This document shows, one piece after another, positions 8,702 through 17,952 of a DNA stretch of 64,000 nt. The notes under the pieces are model-generated. The model made no database searches, was not told the origin of the DNA, and saw only the letters and a program-made list of their open reading frames with translations. The translations under genes were made by a program, and so were the position numbers. How positions within the stretch are numbered: the first letter of the stretch is position 1; every line of letters starts with the position of its first letter. Source of the DNA: Paenibacillus radicibacter (GTDB lineage: Bacteria > Bacillota > Bacilli > Paenibacillales > NBRC-103111); assembly GCF_024721995.1 (NCBI RefSeq), contig NZ_JANQBC010000002.1:466163-530162 (forward strand). Reading direction: 5' to 3'.

Positions 8702-9895
8702 TTATTTAATCCCTTCCCACTCCGCATAAAACTGATCTAAGTATTGCTCCATAAACGTATGGCGTTCTTCTGCCATCTGTCTGCCATAGTTCGTATTCAT
8801 TAGATCTTTAAGCTTTAGCAATTTCTCATAAAAATGATTAATCGCCGTATCCTCGCCGCTACGATATTCGGCCGTTGTCATCTGCTCACGCGGACGAATC
8901 GCTGGATCATGGATCAAGCGGTTCTTCGCACCGGAATACGCAAACACACGAGAAATGCCCATTGCACCAATCGCATCCAAGCGATCTGCGTCTTGAACGA
9001 CTTTTCCTTCTAATGTACGAATCGGTGGACGGTTGCCACCCTTGAACGACATCGTCGTAATGATCTCAATCACTTCAGCAATGGTGCTTGTATCCACTTG
9101 ATTGTGCGTCAACCAAGCTTGAATGTTCGTAAGTCCTTCCGCTTCAGAGGCGACTACCTTGTCATCCGCCAAATCATGCATAAGTGCCGCTAACTCACAG
9201 ACGAATGCATTCGCTCGTTCTTGCTTGGCAATCGTCTTCGTCGTCTGTACAACCCGATAAATATGCCACCAATCATGTCCACTTGCATCCGATTCAAGCT
9301 CCTGCCTAACATATTCATGCGCACGGCTCAGAATCGCTGCCTTCTCTTCACTTACCGTCCAACCTGCATCCATACGAGCTTCGATTATATGCTTTAATTC
9401 CACATCATCAGCATGAACAAGCTCTAATAATCGATTGTAAGGATTACCAGATAAATGGAAGTAGTGAGCGAATGCTGGCTCCGTCTTAAGTCCATTTAAT
9501 TTGAGCTGTCGAATCGATTCTTTCGCACCCTCACCTGCAAGCTTTAACATTCGCTCTTCGATGACCATATGTAGATAGCCATTCTGCTCTTTCACAGGGC
9601 GATTCTGTGCAAAAATTTCAATCGGCAGATCTTCACATGTAAAATTTACAATAAGAGTTGGCAATTGTTTCACATCTTGTTCCACGATTTGAAAATCGGG
9701 ATATGACCCATATTGTTCTTCTACTACCTTACGAAACTGCTGTATATCTTGTGCTTCACACAAAATGTCTGCATCGCTTGCTGGGATATCAATTTCAATT
9801 GGGAAAGTACCTGCGAGATGTGGATCGTAATCACGCAGCACTTCATTTATACGTAATTTCGCTAATATTTCTGCGACATGTTGCCGTTTGGACAT
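8702..9895 (-). CDS. DUF4269-HD phosphohydrolase fusion
   Basis: A 397-residue two-domain protein. Residues about 1-175 match the DUF4269 family pattern (AGTFPIEIDIPASDADILCE, then LPIEIFAQNRPV), which looks nucleotidyltransferase-like. Residues about 195-395 form an HD-domain phosphohydrolase of the YedJ/COG1418 type with GHDWWHIYRV, the HD pair in LMHDLADDK and DADRLDAIGA. Both domains are normally separate genes, so the fusion is informative. I take the start at 9895, with AAGGTGG upstream; a longer reading frame to 9979 has no ribosome site and adds an unlikely hydrophobic stretch. The likely job is nucleotide or nucleotide-like phosphate hydrolysis. The substrate is unknown. Confidence 0.82.
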   Translation of the reverse strand: MSKRQHVAEILAKLRINEVLRDYDPHLAGTFPIEIDIPASDADILCEAQDIQQFRKVVEEQYGSYPDFQIVEQDVKQLPTLIVNFTCEDLPIEIFAQNRPVKEQNGYLHMVIEERMLKLAGEGAKESIRQLKLNGLKTEPAFAHYFHLSGNPYNRLLELVHADDVELKHIIEARMDAGWTVSEEKAAILSRAHEYVRQELESDASGHDWWHIYRVVQTTKTIAKQERANAFVCELAALMHDLADDKVVASEAEGLTNIQAWLTHNQVDTSTIAEVIEIITTMSFKGGNRPPIRTLEGKVVQDADRLDAIGAMGISRVFAYSGAKNRLIHDPAIRPREQMTTAEYRSGEDTAINHFYEKLLKLKDLMNTNYGRQMAEERHTFMEQYLDQFYAEWEGIK

Positions 9896-9963
9896 GAGTA
9901 AAGCCACCTTTTTACGAAAATTATAGAATAAACCCAATATATCACAAAAATATATGCGGAACG

Positions 9964-9986
9964 CAAAAAAAGCCGCCATAATGGCG
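9964..9986 (-). terminator. Terminator after manA
   Basis: On the minus strand a short CGCCAT/ATGGCG hairpin is followed by GGC and seven T residues, 11 bases past the manA stop. It ends the lplB-to-manA unit. Confidence 0.65.
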
Positions 9987-9996
9987 ACTCTTTCGT

Positions 9997-10983
9997 CTAA
10001 TAGTATGTCCGAAGCAAACGGATTTTGGAAGTAGAAGTTACATGGTACGCATGTACCGTACTTGGAATTAAGACTGTGTCTCCACGTTTAAGGGAGATCG
10101 GTTCAAAGCCTTCACCTGTAAGTTCCCCTTCACCTTCTGCAACGACTAGCACATCAGGGTTACCTGCTTTACCTAATTGCAGCGTATGCGATCCTTGCTT
10201 CACGATCATTTTTTCAATTGTAAAATACGGGCAAGTGACCATATGCTCTACGCTTACTTGGTTATTCTCCACTATCATGTATCTACGGTCGTCTGTTCCT
10301 GGCATCATCGCAAGTTGATCATCACCATAACGCATTGCGTCAGCCGCTTTCTCGATATGAAGCTCGCGTGGCTTGCCATCTGCTTCTACACGATCCCAGT
10401 CATATACACGGTAAGTGACATCAGAGGTTTGTTGAATTTCGATCAATGTCGTACCAGACATTAAGGCGTGCATCGACTTCGCAGGTACGAAGATAATCTG
10501 ATCTTCTTGCACAGGCAAGTAGTTCAAGTGCTCCTTGACCTTGCCTTCACGCACGGATTCACAATAATGCTCGCGATCTTGGAAAGAGTGGCCGTAGTTC
10601 ACTTTAGCGCCTTCTTCTGCACCTAGAATGTACCAAGCTTCCGTCTTCCCGTAATCGCCTTCATGTTCTTGTGCATAAGCATCATCTGGATGAATTTGAA
10701 CGGATAGATCATCGGATGCTTCTAAGAATTTAATGAGTAGCGGAAAACGCTTCTGCTGCGAGTTGCCCAAATACGCTTCTGGGTAAGTCTCTGTCAGTTC
10801 AACGAGCGATTTCCCACCTAATTCACCATTTATAACGACGCTAGTACTGCTTGGATGACCGGAAAGCACCCAATACTCGCCGATTTTCTCTTCTGTGGTT
10901 TCGCCGAACCATTCTTTAAGCTGACTGCCACCCCAAATTCGTTTATGTGAAAGAGGAGCAAATTTTACTGGATAAACCATCAT
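9997..10983 (-). CDS. manA: Mannose-6-phosphate isomerase, class I
   Basis: A 328-residue type I phosphomannose isomerase. It begins with the typical PVKFAPLSHKRIWGG and has the zinc cupin motif VQIHPDDAYAQEHE near residues 94-107 and the later histidine-containing segment around FVPAKSMHALMSG. It interconverts mannose 6-phosphate and fructose 6-phosphate and so feeds imported mannose into glycolysis. It is the last gene of the lplB-lplC-lplA-GH-ROK-manA unit, 24 bases after the ROK kinase. This pairing of a sugar kinase and ManA strongly suggests the cluster handles mannose. Confidence 0.95.
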   Translation of the reverse strand: MMVYPVKFAPLSHKRIWGGSQLKEWFGETTEEKIGEYWVLSGHPSSTSVVINGELGGKSLVELTETYPEAYLGNSQQKRFPLLIKFLEASDDLSVQIHPDDAYAQEHEGDYGKTEAWYILGAEEGAKVNYGHSFQDREHYCESVREGKVKEHLNYLPVQEDQIIFVPAKSMHALMSGTTLIEIQQTSDVTYRVYDWDRVEADGKPRELHIEKAADAMRYGDDQLAMMPGTDDRRYMIVENNQVSVEHMVTCPYFTIEKMIVKQGSHTLQLGKAGNPDVLVVAEGEGELTGEGFEPISLKRGDTVLIPSTVHAYHVTSTSKIRLLRTYY

Positions 10984-11007
10984 TACACATCCTTTGTTAG
11001 TTCTTGC

Positions 11008-11940
11008 TCATGACTTCGTTACGCCTCTAGGTGTAGATAGAATAAGTGCTGCCGCACCAATCAGGCCGGCATCTTGGTTCAAGGAAGCAGGTACGATCTC
11101 TGTCTTTCTCCCTGCTGTATTCAGCGCAAATTGCTGTACATACTGCTGCACGCCTTGGAATAAGGACTCACCAACTTGCGAGACCCCGCCCCCAATAACT
11201 ATCTTCTCTGGATCGAATAAATTGATAAGGCTTACACAACCCATTCCGATATACGTGTATATATCATGAATAAACGGTTCAATTACCGGATGTTTATCTT
11301 CATATAATTGGAAAATTTGCTTGGTCGTCAAATCTTCGCCCATCAGTTCAGACCCTTTGCGTGCAATACCTGTACCTGAGGCGATATATTCGAAGCAGCC
11401 CTTCTGACCACATACGCATGTACCATAGCTTGGATCTATAATCATATGTCCAACATCGCCAGCATTGCCTCTTGCACCAGTTGCGAGTTTACCGTCGACA
11501 TAGATACCAGCACCAATGCCCGTACTGATTGTTAAATAAATGAAGTTCTCATTCGCCTGCGCTGCGCCCTTCCACTTCTCGGCTAATGCTCCTGCTGTTG
11601 CATCGTTTTCCATCCGAATCGGCATATCAAACTTTGCTTGGAACATCTCGACAACCGGAATATCTACCCACTCCGGTAAATTTGGTGGGCACGCAATCAT
11701 ACCTTTACTCGTATCAAGTGGGCCAGGTGCACCAATGCCAATTCCGCTGAAAGATTCTGGAGCAAGTCCAGAATCCTTCATCATTTGCTGTACGGTATCG
11801 CAGATGCGGTCTATCATCATCGCTGGTGAAATCGTCAAATCAGTAGGTAGTACTTGTTTCGTTACGACCTGCCCTTCAACACTTACAATTCCGATCGCTG
11901 TCTTCGTACCACCAATATCAATTCCTACTGCATATTCCAT
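11008..11940 (-). CDS. ROK-family sugar kinase
   Basis: A 310-residue ROK kinase. The ATP phosphate-binding loop is GIDIGGTKTAIGIV near the N-terminus, the catalytic region is ENDATAGALAE near residue 105, and the zinc motif CVCGQKGCFE lies near residue 177. It has no N-terminal helix-turn-helix, so it is an enzyme and not a ROK repressor. ROK enzymes phosphorylate glucose, mannose, fructose or GlcNAc. Next to manA and mannosidase-related genes, mannose is the most sensible substrate, perhaps with glucose. AAGGGGG precedes the ATG. It starts 13 bases after the upstream glycosidase. Confidence 0.9.
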   Translation of the reverse strand: MEYAVGIDIGGTKTAIGIVSVEGQVVTKQVLPTDLTISPAMMIDRICDTVQQMMKDSGLAPESFSGIGIGAPGPLDTSKGMIACPPNLPEWVDIPVVEMFQAKFDMPIRMENDATAGALAEKWKGAAQANENFIYLTISTGIGAGIYVDGKLATGARGNAGDVGHMIIDPSYGTCVCGQKGCFEYIASGTGIARKGSELMGEDLTTKQIFQLYEDKHPVIEPFIHDIYTYIGMGCVSLINLFDPEKIVIGGGVSQVGESLFQGVQQYVQQFALNTAGRKTEIVPASLNQDAGLIGAAALILSTPRGVTKS

Positions 11941-11953
11941 GCTTGAATCCCCC

Positions 11954-14900
11954 TTATTTCCACGGTTTCATGCTGATTTCAACTTCTTCTGGACGGTAAA
12001 CAGCAATTAATTTACCTTGTAGATCCACAGCAAACATCACTGTTCGCTCACTCTCTACTCTGAAATCATACTGTTGATTAGTCGTTGGGTCTGCGACCTT
12101 AATCTCAGCATCCACACCGTATTCAGATACGAATATATACAGGGAGCCTTGCTTAAAGCTTAGCTTTCTACCATAAATTCCAGCTAGATCGCCACCTTGC
12201 TCCCATACAAGCTCAGGTTCAATCTCACATTGTTCAATCGCATACTGATACAATTGTTCAATCGATTCCGTTCGATCATTCATCTCAATAGGCAATCCAC
12301 ACCAAAGCATGCGACCTTTGCCAATTGCGATTTCTTGTAAGGATGCTGCTTCCCTCGATGCGGTTCCTGTTTCTGAATCTAGCATAAGCTCCTTGCTTAG
12401 CTTCGCAATCTTGCGAGCACTATACGATAATGGAACCCGCTTGCCACCCAGATCAAACGCTTCTTCACGTAGAACATTTCCGATAACAGATGCTCCAACC
12501 TGCTCCGTTAATCGCTCGACTTGCTTCCAATAAGCATCCATACGCAGTGGTCCTGTGACTAATAACGTCGCACCAAAATCCGCAACATGAGTAATTAACT
12601 GATCGAACGCTTCTGAACTAAAGTTATGTGCACTTGGAACCACAATAAGCTTCGCTGGCTGGTCCTTCAGTGCATCTAATTGATACTCACTGAGCGCACG
12701 GAAATGGACATTCATCTCATACGTCAGCACCCGCGTTAATCGACTTGTTGCTTCAACCGCGAGTCTACGATTGGATAAATCATTCGAATATGGGAAAATA
12801 ACCACAATGTCTTCTAACTTACGATCTTGGAATAATGGGCTAATCTCCCCCATGAATGCACCGAAATCATACGATACATTCGCCTCTGGCTTCTCCGTTC
12901 CATCCGCTCGAATTGCACCAATATTGGACTCATTGATGTTATCCATATAGAAATTCGTATTCCACAGCCATTGCACAGCACCCGCTCCACCAGTTGAGAA
13001 TGAGTACGCATATTTCCGCTCTAGGATGTTGCGCAATTCTTCTTCTGTACGTTTCGCTTTACCATCTGGTGTTTCCACATACATAATGCCTGTTTCTTGA
13101 ATCAAGTTCGGCTTATATGGTGTCTTCGCAAAAATACCATCCCACACGAGCTGATCCATCAGCCACCAGGAATGATTCGTCGTATAATCAACCGTTTCTT
13201 CATAGAAAAATGGGGATGGGCGTTGGAAGTACAAGGCTTCATCTTGTCCAATCGTCACTAATTGGTTCGGATTGAATGCTTGGATCGTCTCACGCATCGT
13301 AAGTGTCCACTGGTTAAGCATCGCCATCGTAAATAGTGAATAGTCGAGCCACTGCGTACCCTTTTTACCAAAAATCATATCTTGGATGTCAAAGTTAATG
13401 TCTTTATGTTCTGGAAGCTGGATCGCTTCGAAACTTGGCAGTTGTGCGGGTGTAAAGCCCCAACGTACTTGCAGTTCATCAATCGATGCATGGCGCTCTT
13501 TGAGCCAATCAATATATGCATGACGCTCAAAAGCATCTTGTGCGCTGCGCGGCCCCTCAAAGATCCGCTTCGGATCAAACATCGAAGGTTCATTAATGAA
13601 ATCCCAATGTACATTCTTCGTATGTTGATGTCTGGACACAACCGCAGCAATGAATCGCTTCTGCGCCTCAATCGACCTTGGATCTAAGTACGGATTAACC
13701 CCTTCCCATGTCTCCGGTGTAAAGGCGAAGAACGTGAAGGTCACTTCAAGATCATATTGTTTCGCTGTCATGATAAACGCATCAATCGCGCACAGTACAT
13801 CTTCTGATGGATGACCATCCACATACATCGCATGACGGTAACTTGTCCAAATTCCTGTACGGATGAGGTTAATGCCCGCATTCTTCATTGTCGCCATATC
13901 TTTGTTCCACACGGACACATTCGGCATGAAAATAAACTTCCGCGCCACATCCGAACTCATGTAAGTCATCCCAACGATAGGCATTGGCTTTCCGTCTTTG
14001 TGAAAATAATCTCGATCACACGAGAGCATCTCGCCTGACTGTAATAATTCCACATCTTTACACCAGAACCCTTGGTGAATGATGCGTTTTTCTCCAAGAT
14101 TCGACATTGCAATAACCGTAAGCTCATACCGACCCGCTTCCAAATCAATTGGAATTTGCAAATGGTGCATCTGCAGTTCATGGGAATTAGATACAGACTC
14201 ACAATCCGTCCAGATTAAGTCCTCGGACTGTCCAACCTTCGTAAGTGCAAAGTCGAATGTCCACTCTGCATTATGAAGCTCAGAATGAACACAGGATTTG
14301 CGCTGTACATGCTGGAACTGGAAACGCAATTTCGCTTTATCTCCCGGATCATAGCAAGCAAGCGATGGACGAGCCCACATCTCCGTTACACCACGGGCAC
14401 AGAACTTAGCCCATTCAAGAATGGCTTCAACACCTTTATTCGACCAGAACTTCTCCGTTAGTTGTTGATTGATGAACATCCAGCGACTGCCGCGGAAGTC
14501 TCCCTTTGTCTGTTCCATCAGTACAATTGGTGCTGCAACTTCACGCTTTGCCTTCGAAACCCCTTTTACAAGCGGATAAATGTGCGTATCCATTGGGCCA
14601 GATGTACCGCCTTCATGCGGCTGATCACTCTGGTGCGTTACATGTAAGATCAAGCTGTACGTTGGCTCCACCGTAAGTAGGTCCATGTATTCACTGCATA
14701 CTGGAATATCGAGATTCGCAATGAAATGATCAATCGGTGCAGCTTGCACCGGCATCGTCTCATGGATGTTGATTTGTTGATGATAGCTGGTTTGTTCAGG
14801 TTCCTTCACCCACTCGTTATTTTCCAAACGAACAGGAACTTTAAATGGTGCACCACCGCTACTGACAAGTCCGCCACCTTTTTGCAAATAGCCAAGAATT

Positions 14901-15097
14901 GCTGGCCAAGCCTGCTTTGGAAAATAAGGAGCGTGAAGGTTAACGAAACATCCTCCATCTAACCCAGATAATGCGGATTCCAAGTTTTGAGCATCTACAA
15001 TTTGAACTTCATTTTGTAATTGAGCGAATGCTGCCAATGGCAACCGTTCACCTGAATATGGAAAAGATGGATCATAGAATACGATAATAGGCTTCAT
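11954..15097 (-). CDS. Clan GH-A glycosidase (beta-mannosidase/galactosidase-like)
   Basis: A large 1047-residue intracellular glycosidase without a signal peptide. The core is a TIM barrel of clan GH-A: the acid/base Glu is in FINEPSMF near residue 502 and the nucleophile Glu is probably in QETGIMY near residue 665, followed by a WLWN strand near 705. The C-terminal part (about 770-900) resembles the trimerisation/glutamine-amidotransferase-like domain of GH42 beta-galactosidases, and the N-terminal 230 residues form a similar alpha/beta domain. I cannot fix the family between GH42-like and GH5-like. In an N-glycan cluster the beta-linked mannose of the core would be a logical target. The ribosome site is GGAGGAG 9 bases before the ATG. 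Confidence 0.78.
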   Translation of the reverse strand: MKPIIVFYDPSFPYSGERLPLAAFAQLQNEVQIVDAQNLESALSGLDGGCFVNLHAPYFPKQAWPAILGYLQKGGGLVSSGGAPFKVPVRLENNEWVKEPEQTSYHQQINIHETMPVQAAPIDHFIANLDIPVCSEYMDLLTVEPTYSLILHVTHQSDQPHEGGTSGPMDTHIYPLVKGVSKAKREVAAPIVLMEQTKGDFRGSRWMFINQQLTEKFWSNKGVEAILEWAKFCARGVTEMWARPSLACYDPGDKAKLRFQFQHVQRKSCVHSELHNAEWTFDFALTKVGQSEDLIWTDCESVSNSHELQMHHLQIPIDLEAGRYELTVIAMSNLGEKRIIHQGFWCKDVELLQSGEMLSCDRDYFHKDGKPMPIVGMTYMSSDVARKFIFMPNVSVWNKDMATMKNAGINLIRTGIWTSYRHAMYVDGHPSEDVLCAIDAFIMTAKQYDLEVTFTFFAFTPETWEGVNPYLDPRSIEAQKRFIAAVVSRHQHTKNVHWDFINEPSMFDPKRIFEGPRSAQDAFERHAYIDWLKERHASIDELQVRWGFTPAQLPSFEAIQLPEHKDINFDIQDMIFGKKGTQWLDYSLFTMAMLNQWTLTMRETIQAFNPNQLVTIGQDEALYFQRPSPFFYEETVDYTTNHSWWLMDQLVWDGIFAKTPYKPNLIQETGIMYVETPDGKAKRTEEELRNILERKYAYSFSTGGAGAVQWLWNTNFYMDNINESNIGAIRADGTEKPEANVSYDFGAFMGEISPLFQDRKLEDIVVIFPYSNDLSNRRLAVEATSRLTRVLTYEMNVHFRALSEYQLDALKDQPAKLIVVPSAHNFSSEAFDQLITHVADFGATLLVTGPLRMDAYWKQVERLTEQVGASVIGNVLREEAFDLGGKRVPLSYSARKIAKLSKELMLDSETGTASREAASLQEIAIGKGRMLWCGLPIEMNDRTESIEQLYQYAIEQCEIEPELVWEQGGDLAGIYGRKLSFKQGSLYIFVSEYGVDAEIKVADPTTNQQYDFRVESERTVMFAVDLQGKLIAVYRPEEVEISMKPWK

Positions 15098-15125
15098 CTT
15101 GTATTTCTCCTCCTTTATAAAAGAA

Positions 15126-15146
15126 ACAGGCAGCTAAGCTGCCTGT
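15126..15146 (-). terminator. Intercistronic hairpin after lplA
   Basis: A 9-bp perfect stem, ACAGGCAGC with a 3-base loop, followed on the minus strand by TTCTTTT. It lies between the binding-protein gene and the glycosidase gene. It is a likely partial terminator or mRNA stabiliser that gives more binding protein than downstream enzymes. Confidence 0.7.
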
Positions 15147-15180
15147 CCCTGATCCGCATGATGGTCTTCTATGCAGATTA

Positions 15181-16683
15181 TTATTTTTTCGAAGCTTTCC
15201 AATCATCAAATTGCTTTTGTACTTCTGCAATTACTTTATCAAGTCCTGCTTCTTTGAATTTCTTCTGTGCTTTAGGCAAGTATTCCTTCGGATCTACAGA
15301 ACCTGTAAATAGCGCAGGAATGAACTCTTTGGATACGTTGTTAATTGCTGCTACTTCTGTCTTCACTGGTGCTGGATCAAATGCGAAACCGAATGTTGGA
15401 GCTTCCTTGGAGCTTTCATTGAACTTCTTGAATGCATCCCACTTGTCAGCAGGCTCATCTGCATGCAAGTAAGTCAAGAACATGTTACCAAGGGAGAAAC
15501 CAGGCATTGCATAGTTGTCTTTCATTGCAGGCAATTCTTCGATTACGTTATCAGAAATTTTCTTATAGTGCGTGCCTTCAATACCATAGTTAATCAAGTT
15601 ACGAAGGTATTTATCTGAGTTTAGCAAGTTCAAGAACATCATAGCGCGCTCTGGGTTACCAGAAGTTACGGAAATCGCATGCATGGAACCTGCAGCTGAT
15701 TGTGTGTATACATACGGATCGTGCATTGGAGAAGTTACGATCTCATAACCAGCAGAACGGGACCAGCCTTTTTCCGCATATGGTTGTGTAATTTCACGGT
15801 CAGCGAACCATTTACCCGTCTTCATGTTATCGATACCATCAAGTGTCGCTACGTCTGGACGCAAGTATCCATTCGTGTAGAATCTGCGCATTGTATCAAG
15901 CGCGCTTGTAAGTTCTGGTGTGTCAAGAACGTTTACAACTTTGCCGTCTTTGGAATCCATGTAAACCCCGATTGGCAACTCATCACCAAGTACATAGTCA
16001 AATGGCATGTATGGCTTGTAGTTTTTCGGAACCGCTAGAGGTGTAATGTCGTTTGGCTCGTTCTCTTTGATTTTCTTAAGTAACGGCTCAAGCTCTTCAA
16101 GTGTGTGTACTTTGCTGATGTCCATGTTGTACTTATCTACATATTTCTTGTTGAAGCGCCATACCCATTGTTGACCTAACTCTTTGTTTACAGGTACACC
16201 GTAAATTTCGCCTTTAATTTTCGTACCTTCTAAGAAACGTGGGTCAAGTGCAGCTTTCGTTTCTTTTCCATACTTATCAAGTAAGTCATTCAATCCCATG
16301 AATGTACCGTTCGCTGCGTTACGACGGAAGTCATTTGTCCAAGAAGCTGTAAATGCGATATCGTACGGCTCACCGGAAGCTGTGATTACTTGCATACGCT
16401 TGTCGTAATCGCCCCAATCGAACATTTTGATATCAACTGTTGCATTGATCTTCTCTTTTGTATATTTGTTAATTTCTTTAACGACCATGTCTAAATCTTT
16501 TTGTGGGCCACCTACTAGGTACATCTTAAGTTCGTAAGGTTTCAGCTCAGATGCGACTGCATCAGGCTTATCAGTTTCTTTCACTGCGCCAGCATCGTTC
16601 TTACCGCCGCCACAACCTGTTAGTAAGCTCGTGAATAGCATTGTGCCTACTAATGCAAGTGATAATGATTTTTTCATTTTCAT
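15181..16683 (-). CDS. LplA-type sugar-binding lipoprotein
   Basis: A 500-residue extracellular solute-binding lipoprotein. The signal peptide is followed by the lipobox LLTGCGGG, giving a lipid-anchored Cys near residue 22. The body is typical of the large LplA/NgtS-type binding proteins, with SYEIVTSPMH-like and AMMFLNLLNSDKYLRN segments. Members of this group bind oligosaccharides, and NgtS of Streptococcus pneumoniae binds N-glycan fragments. I chose 16683 as the start because AAGGGGG lies 9 bases upstream; 23 further upstream residues in frame would block the signal peptide. A structured RNA element ends 60 bases before the start, and a hairpin follows the stop. Confidence 0.9.
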   Translation of the reverse strand: MKMKKSLSLALVGTMLFTSLLTGCGGGKNDAGAVKETDKPDAVASELKPYELKMYLVGGPQKDLDMVVKEINKYTKEKINATVDIKMFDWGDYDKRMQVITASGEPYDIAFTASWTNDFRRNAANGTFMGLNDLLDKYGKETKAALDPRFLEGTKIKGEIYGVPVNKELGQQWVWRFNKKYVDKYNMDISKVHTLEELEPLLKKIKENEPNDITPLAVPKNYKPYMPFDYVLGDELPIGVYMDSKDGKVVNVLDTPELTSALDTMRRFYTNGYLRPDVATLDGIDNMKTGKWFADREITQPYAEKGWSRSAGYEIVTSPMHDPYVYTQSAAGSMHAISVTSGNPERAMMFLNLLNSDKYLRNLINYGIEGTHYKKISDNVIEELPAMKDNYAMPGFSLGNMFLTYLHADEPADKWDAFKKFNESSKEAPTFGFAFDPAPVKTEVAAINNVSKEFIPALFTGSVDPKEYLPKAQKKFKEAGLDKVIAEVQKQFDDWKASKK

Positions 16684-16742
16684 TTCTGTTATCCCCCTTA
16701 ATGTTAAATGAAAACTTTTATTTAAGCGTCTTATTGTAGCCA

Positions 16743-16904
16743 ACATTTTCAAAAAGTCTGTTCGCTACGGATAAAAGAATAACTTCCAGTCTCCGTGAAA
16801 TCGTGAACTTTGAATTGACTGTAAGGTATGTTCACTCTTTCAAAGTCGAACGCTACGCTCCTTCAGTTAATTCTTTTCTCCTTCGCATGACTTTTTGAAA
16901 ATGT
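16743..16904 (-). ncRNA. Structured intergenic RNA element, copy A
   Basis: On the minus strand this 162-base element has nested pairing. The outer stem is 16 bp (16889-16904 with 16743-16758). An internal loop of 11 and 14 bases follows, then an inner stem (16865-16877 with 16773-16784). Inside is a hairpin whose arms are GAAAGAGTGAAC (16830-16841) and GTTCACGATTTC (16797-16808), with facing GA/GA bases and a 21-base loop. Copy B at 26039-26220 has the same internal-loop lengths, the same 21-base loop length and near-identical loop bases, but different paired bases. It lies between lplC and lplA, in the sense direction, 60 bases before the lplA start. It could act in mRNA processing, stability or translation, or could be a mobile repeat with RNA-like folding. 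Confidence 0.7.
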
Positions 16905-16973
16905 AACTATAAGAACGAGTAAATACATCCTAAAAAACTTAAAACCTCTAACTTCAAAACCTATCAACCAACA

Positions 16974-17933
16974 CTACTCTTTCAAAGAACCTACAGTCAG
17001 GCCTTGCACGAAGTACTTCTGGAAGAACGGGTACGCTAGTGCAATTGGTAACGTCGCAAGTACGACCATCGCCATACGAACCGTTTCCTTCGGCATTGTT
17101 GCTGCGATCTCGAAGTTCGAACCACCCATCTTCATGCTGTTCTGAATGACGAATTCCATGTTGTTCTGAATACGCATCAGCAAGGCTTGAAGTGGTACGA
17201 GGTTTGCTTTGTCGATATAAAGCAAGGCGTTGAACCAGTCATTCCAATAACCAAGTGTAGAGAATAATCCAATTGTCGCAATACCTGGCAATGAGATTGG
17301 AAGTACAATCTGAGCGAATGTACGCATCTCGCCTGCACCGTCGATCTTGGCAGCCTCAACAAGTGCATCTGGCACTGTCGTCTGGAAGAATGTCCGCATG
17401 ACGAGAATGAAGAATGCATTCATCGCTTGCGGTAGGATTAGCGCTAGAATTGTATTTTGCACATGTAAGAATTGGGTTACGACGATATAACCTGGCACCA
17501 TTCCGCCTGAGAACAACATCGTGAAGAATGCAAAGAAACTGAAGAAGTTGCGGTAGCGGAACGATCTGCGTGAAATCACATACGCATACGTCGTAATAAG
17601 GAATAAACTAATGAGCGTACCGAGTACGGTTACCATTACAGTGACTCCGAACGAGCGGAATAGTTGATCACCGGTCTGGAATACGAACTTATATGCCTCT
17701 AAACTGAATTTTTCAGGAAATAAGCTAAAACCATTCATGGTTAGCGCCATCTCATCGGTAAATGAAATTGCGATAACGAAAAGAAACGGGAAAACACAAG
17801 AGAATGCGAACAAGCCGATAATAATATTTAGTACCACATTCCAAAAGGGCGTAATGGCGTTGTTGTTGACTTCTTTTCGCTTCCGCTTCAACGATAGCTT
17901 TGGCGATTTGATCGGTTGATTCTGTACTTCCAT
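16974..17933 (-). CDS. Sugar ABC permease, LplC/YtcP type
   Basis: A 319-residue inner-membrane permease with six predicted membrane segments after a charged cytoplasmic N-terminus. The EAA loop that contacts the ATPase reads EAAKIDGAGEMRTF near residues 200-213. It pairs with the LplB-type permease, whose gene ends 19 bases upstream, and with the downstream lipoprotein. GGGAGG lies before the ATG. No ATPase gene is in the cluster, so a shared MsmX-type ATPase is expected to drive transport. Confidence 0.92.
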   Translation of the reverse strand: MEVQNQPIKSPKLSLKRKRKEVNNNAITPFWNVVLNIIIGLFAFSCVFPFLFVIAISFTDEMALTMNGFSLFPEKFSLEAYKFVFQTGDQLFRSFGVTVMVTVLGTLISLFLITTYAYVISRRSFRYRNFFSFFAFFTMLFSGGMVPGYIVVTQFLHVQNTILALILPQAMNAFFILVMRTFFQTTVPDALVEAAKIDGAGEMRTFAQIVLPISLPGIATIGLFSTLGYWNDWFNALLYIDKANLVPLQALLMRIQNNMEFVIQNSMKMGGSNFEIAATMPKETVRMAMVVLATLPIALAYPFFQKYFVQGLTVGSLKE

Positions 17934-17952
17934 AACGTCACTTCCTCCCTTT

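Noticed and set aside
11540..12010. 156-codon plus-strand frame across the ROK and GH-A genes
   Set aside because: It overlaps two well-supported genes on the other strand and has no protein features of its own.
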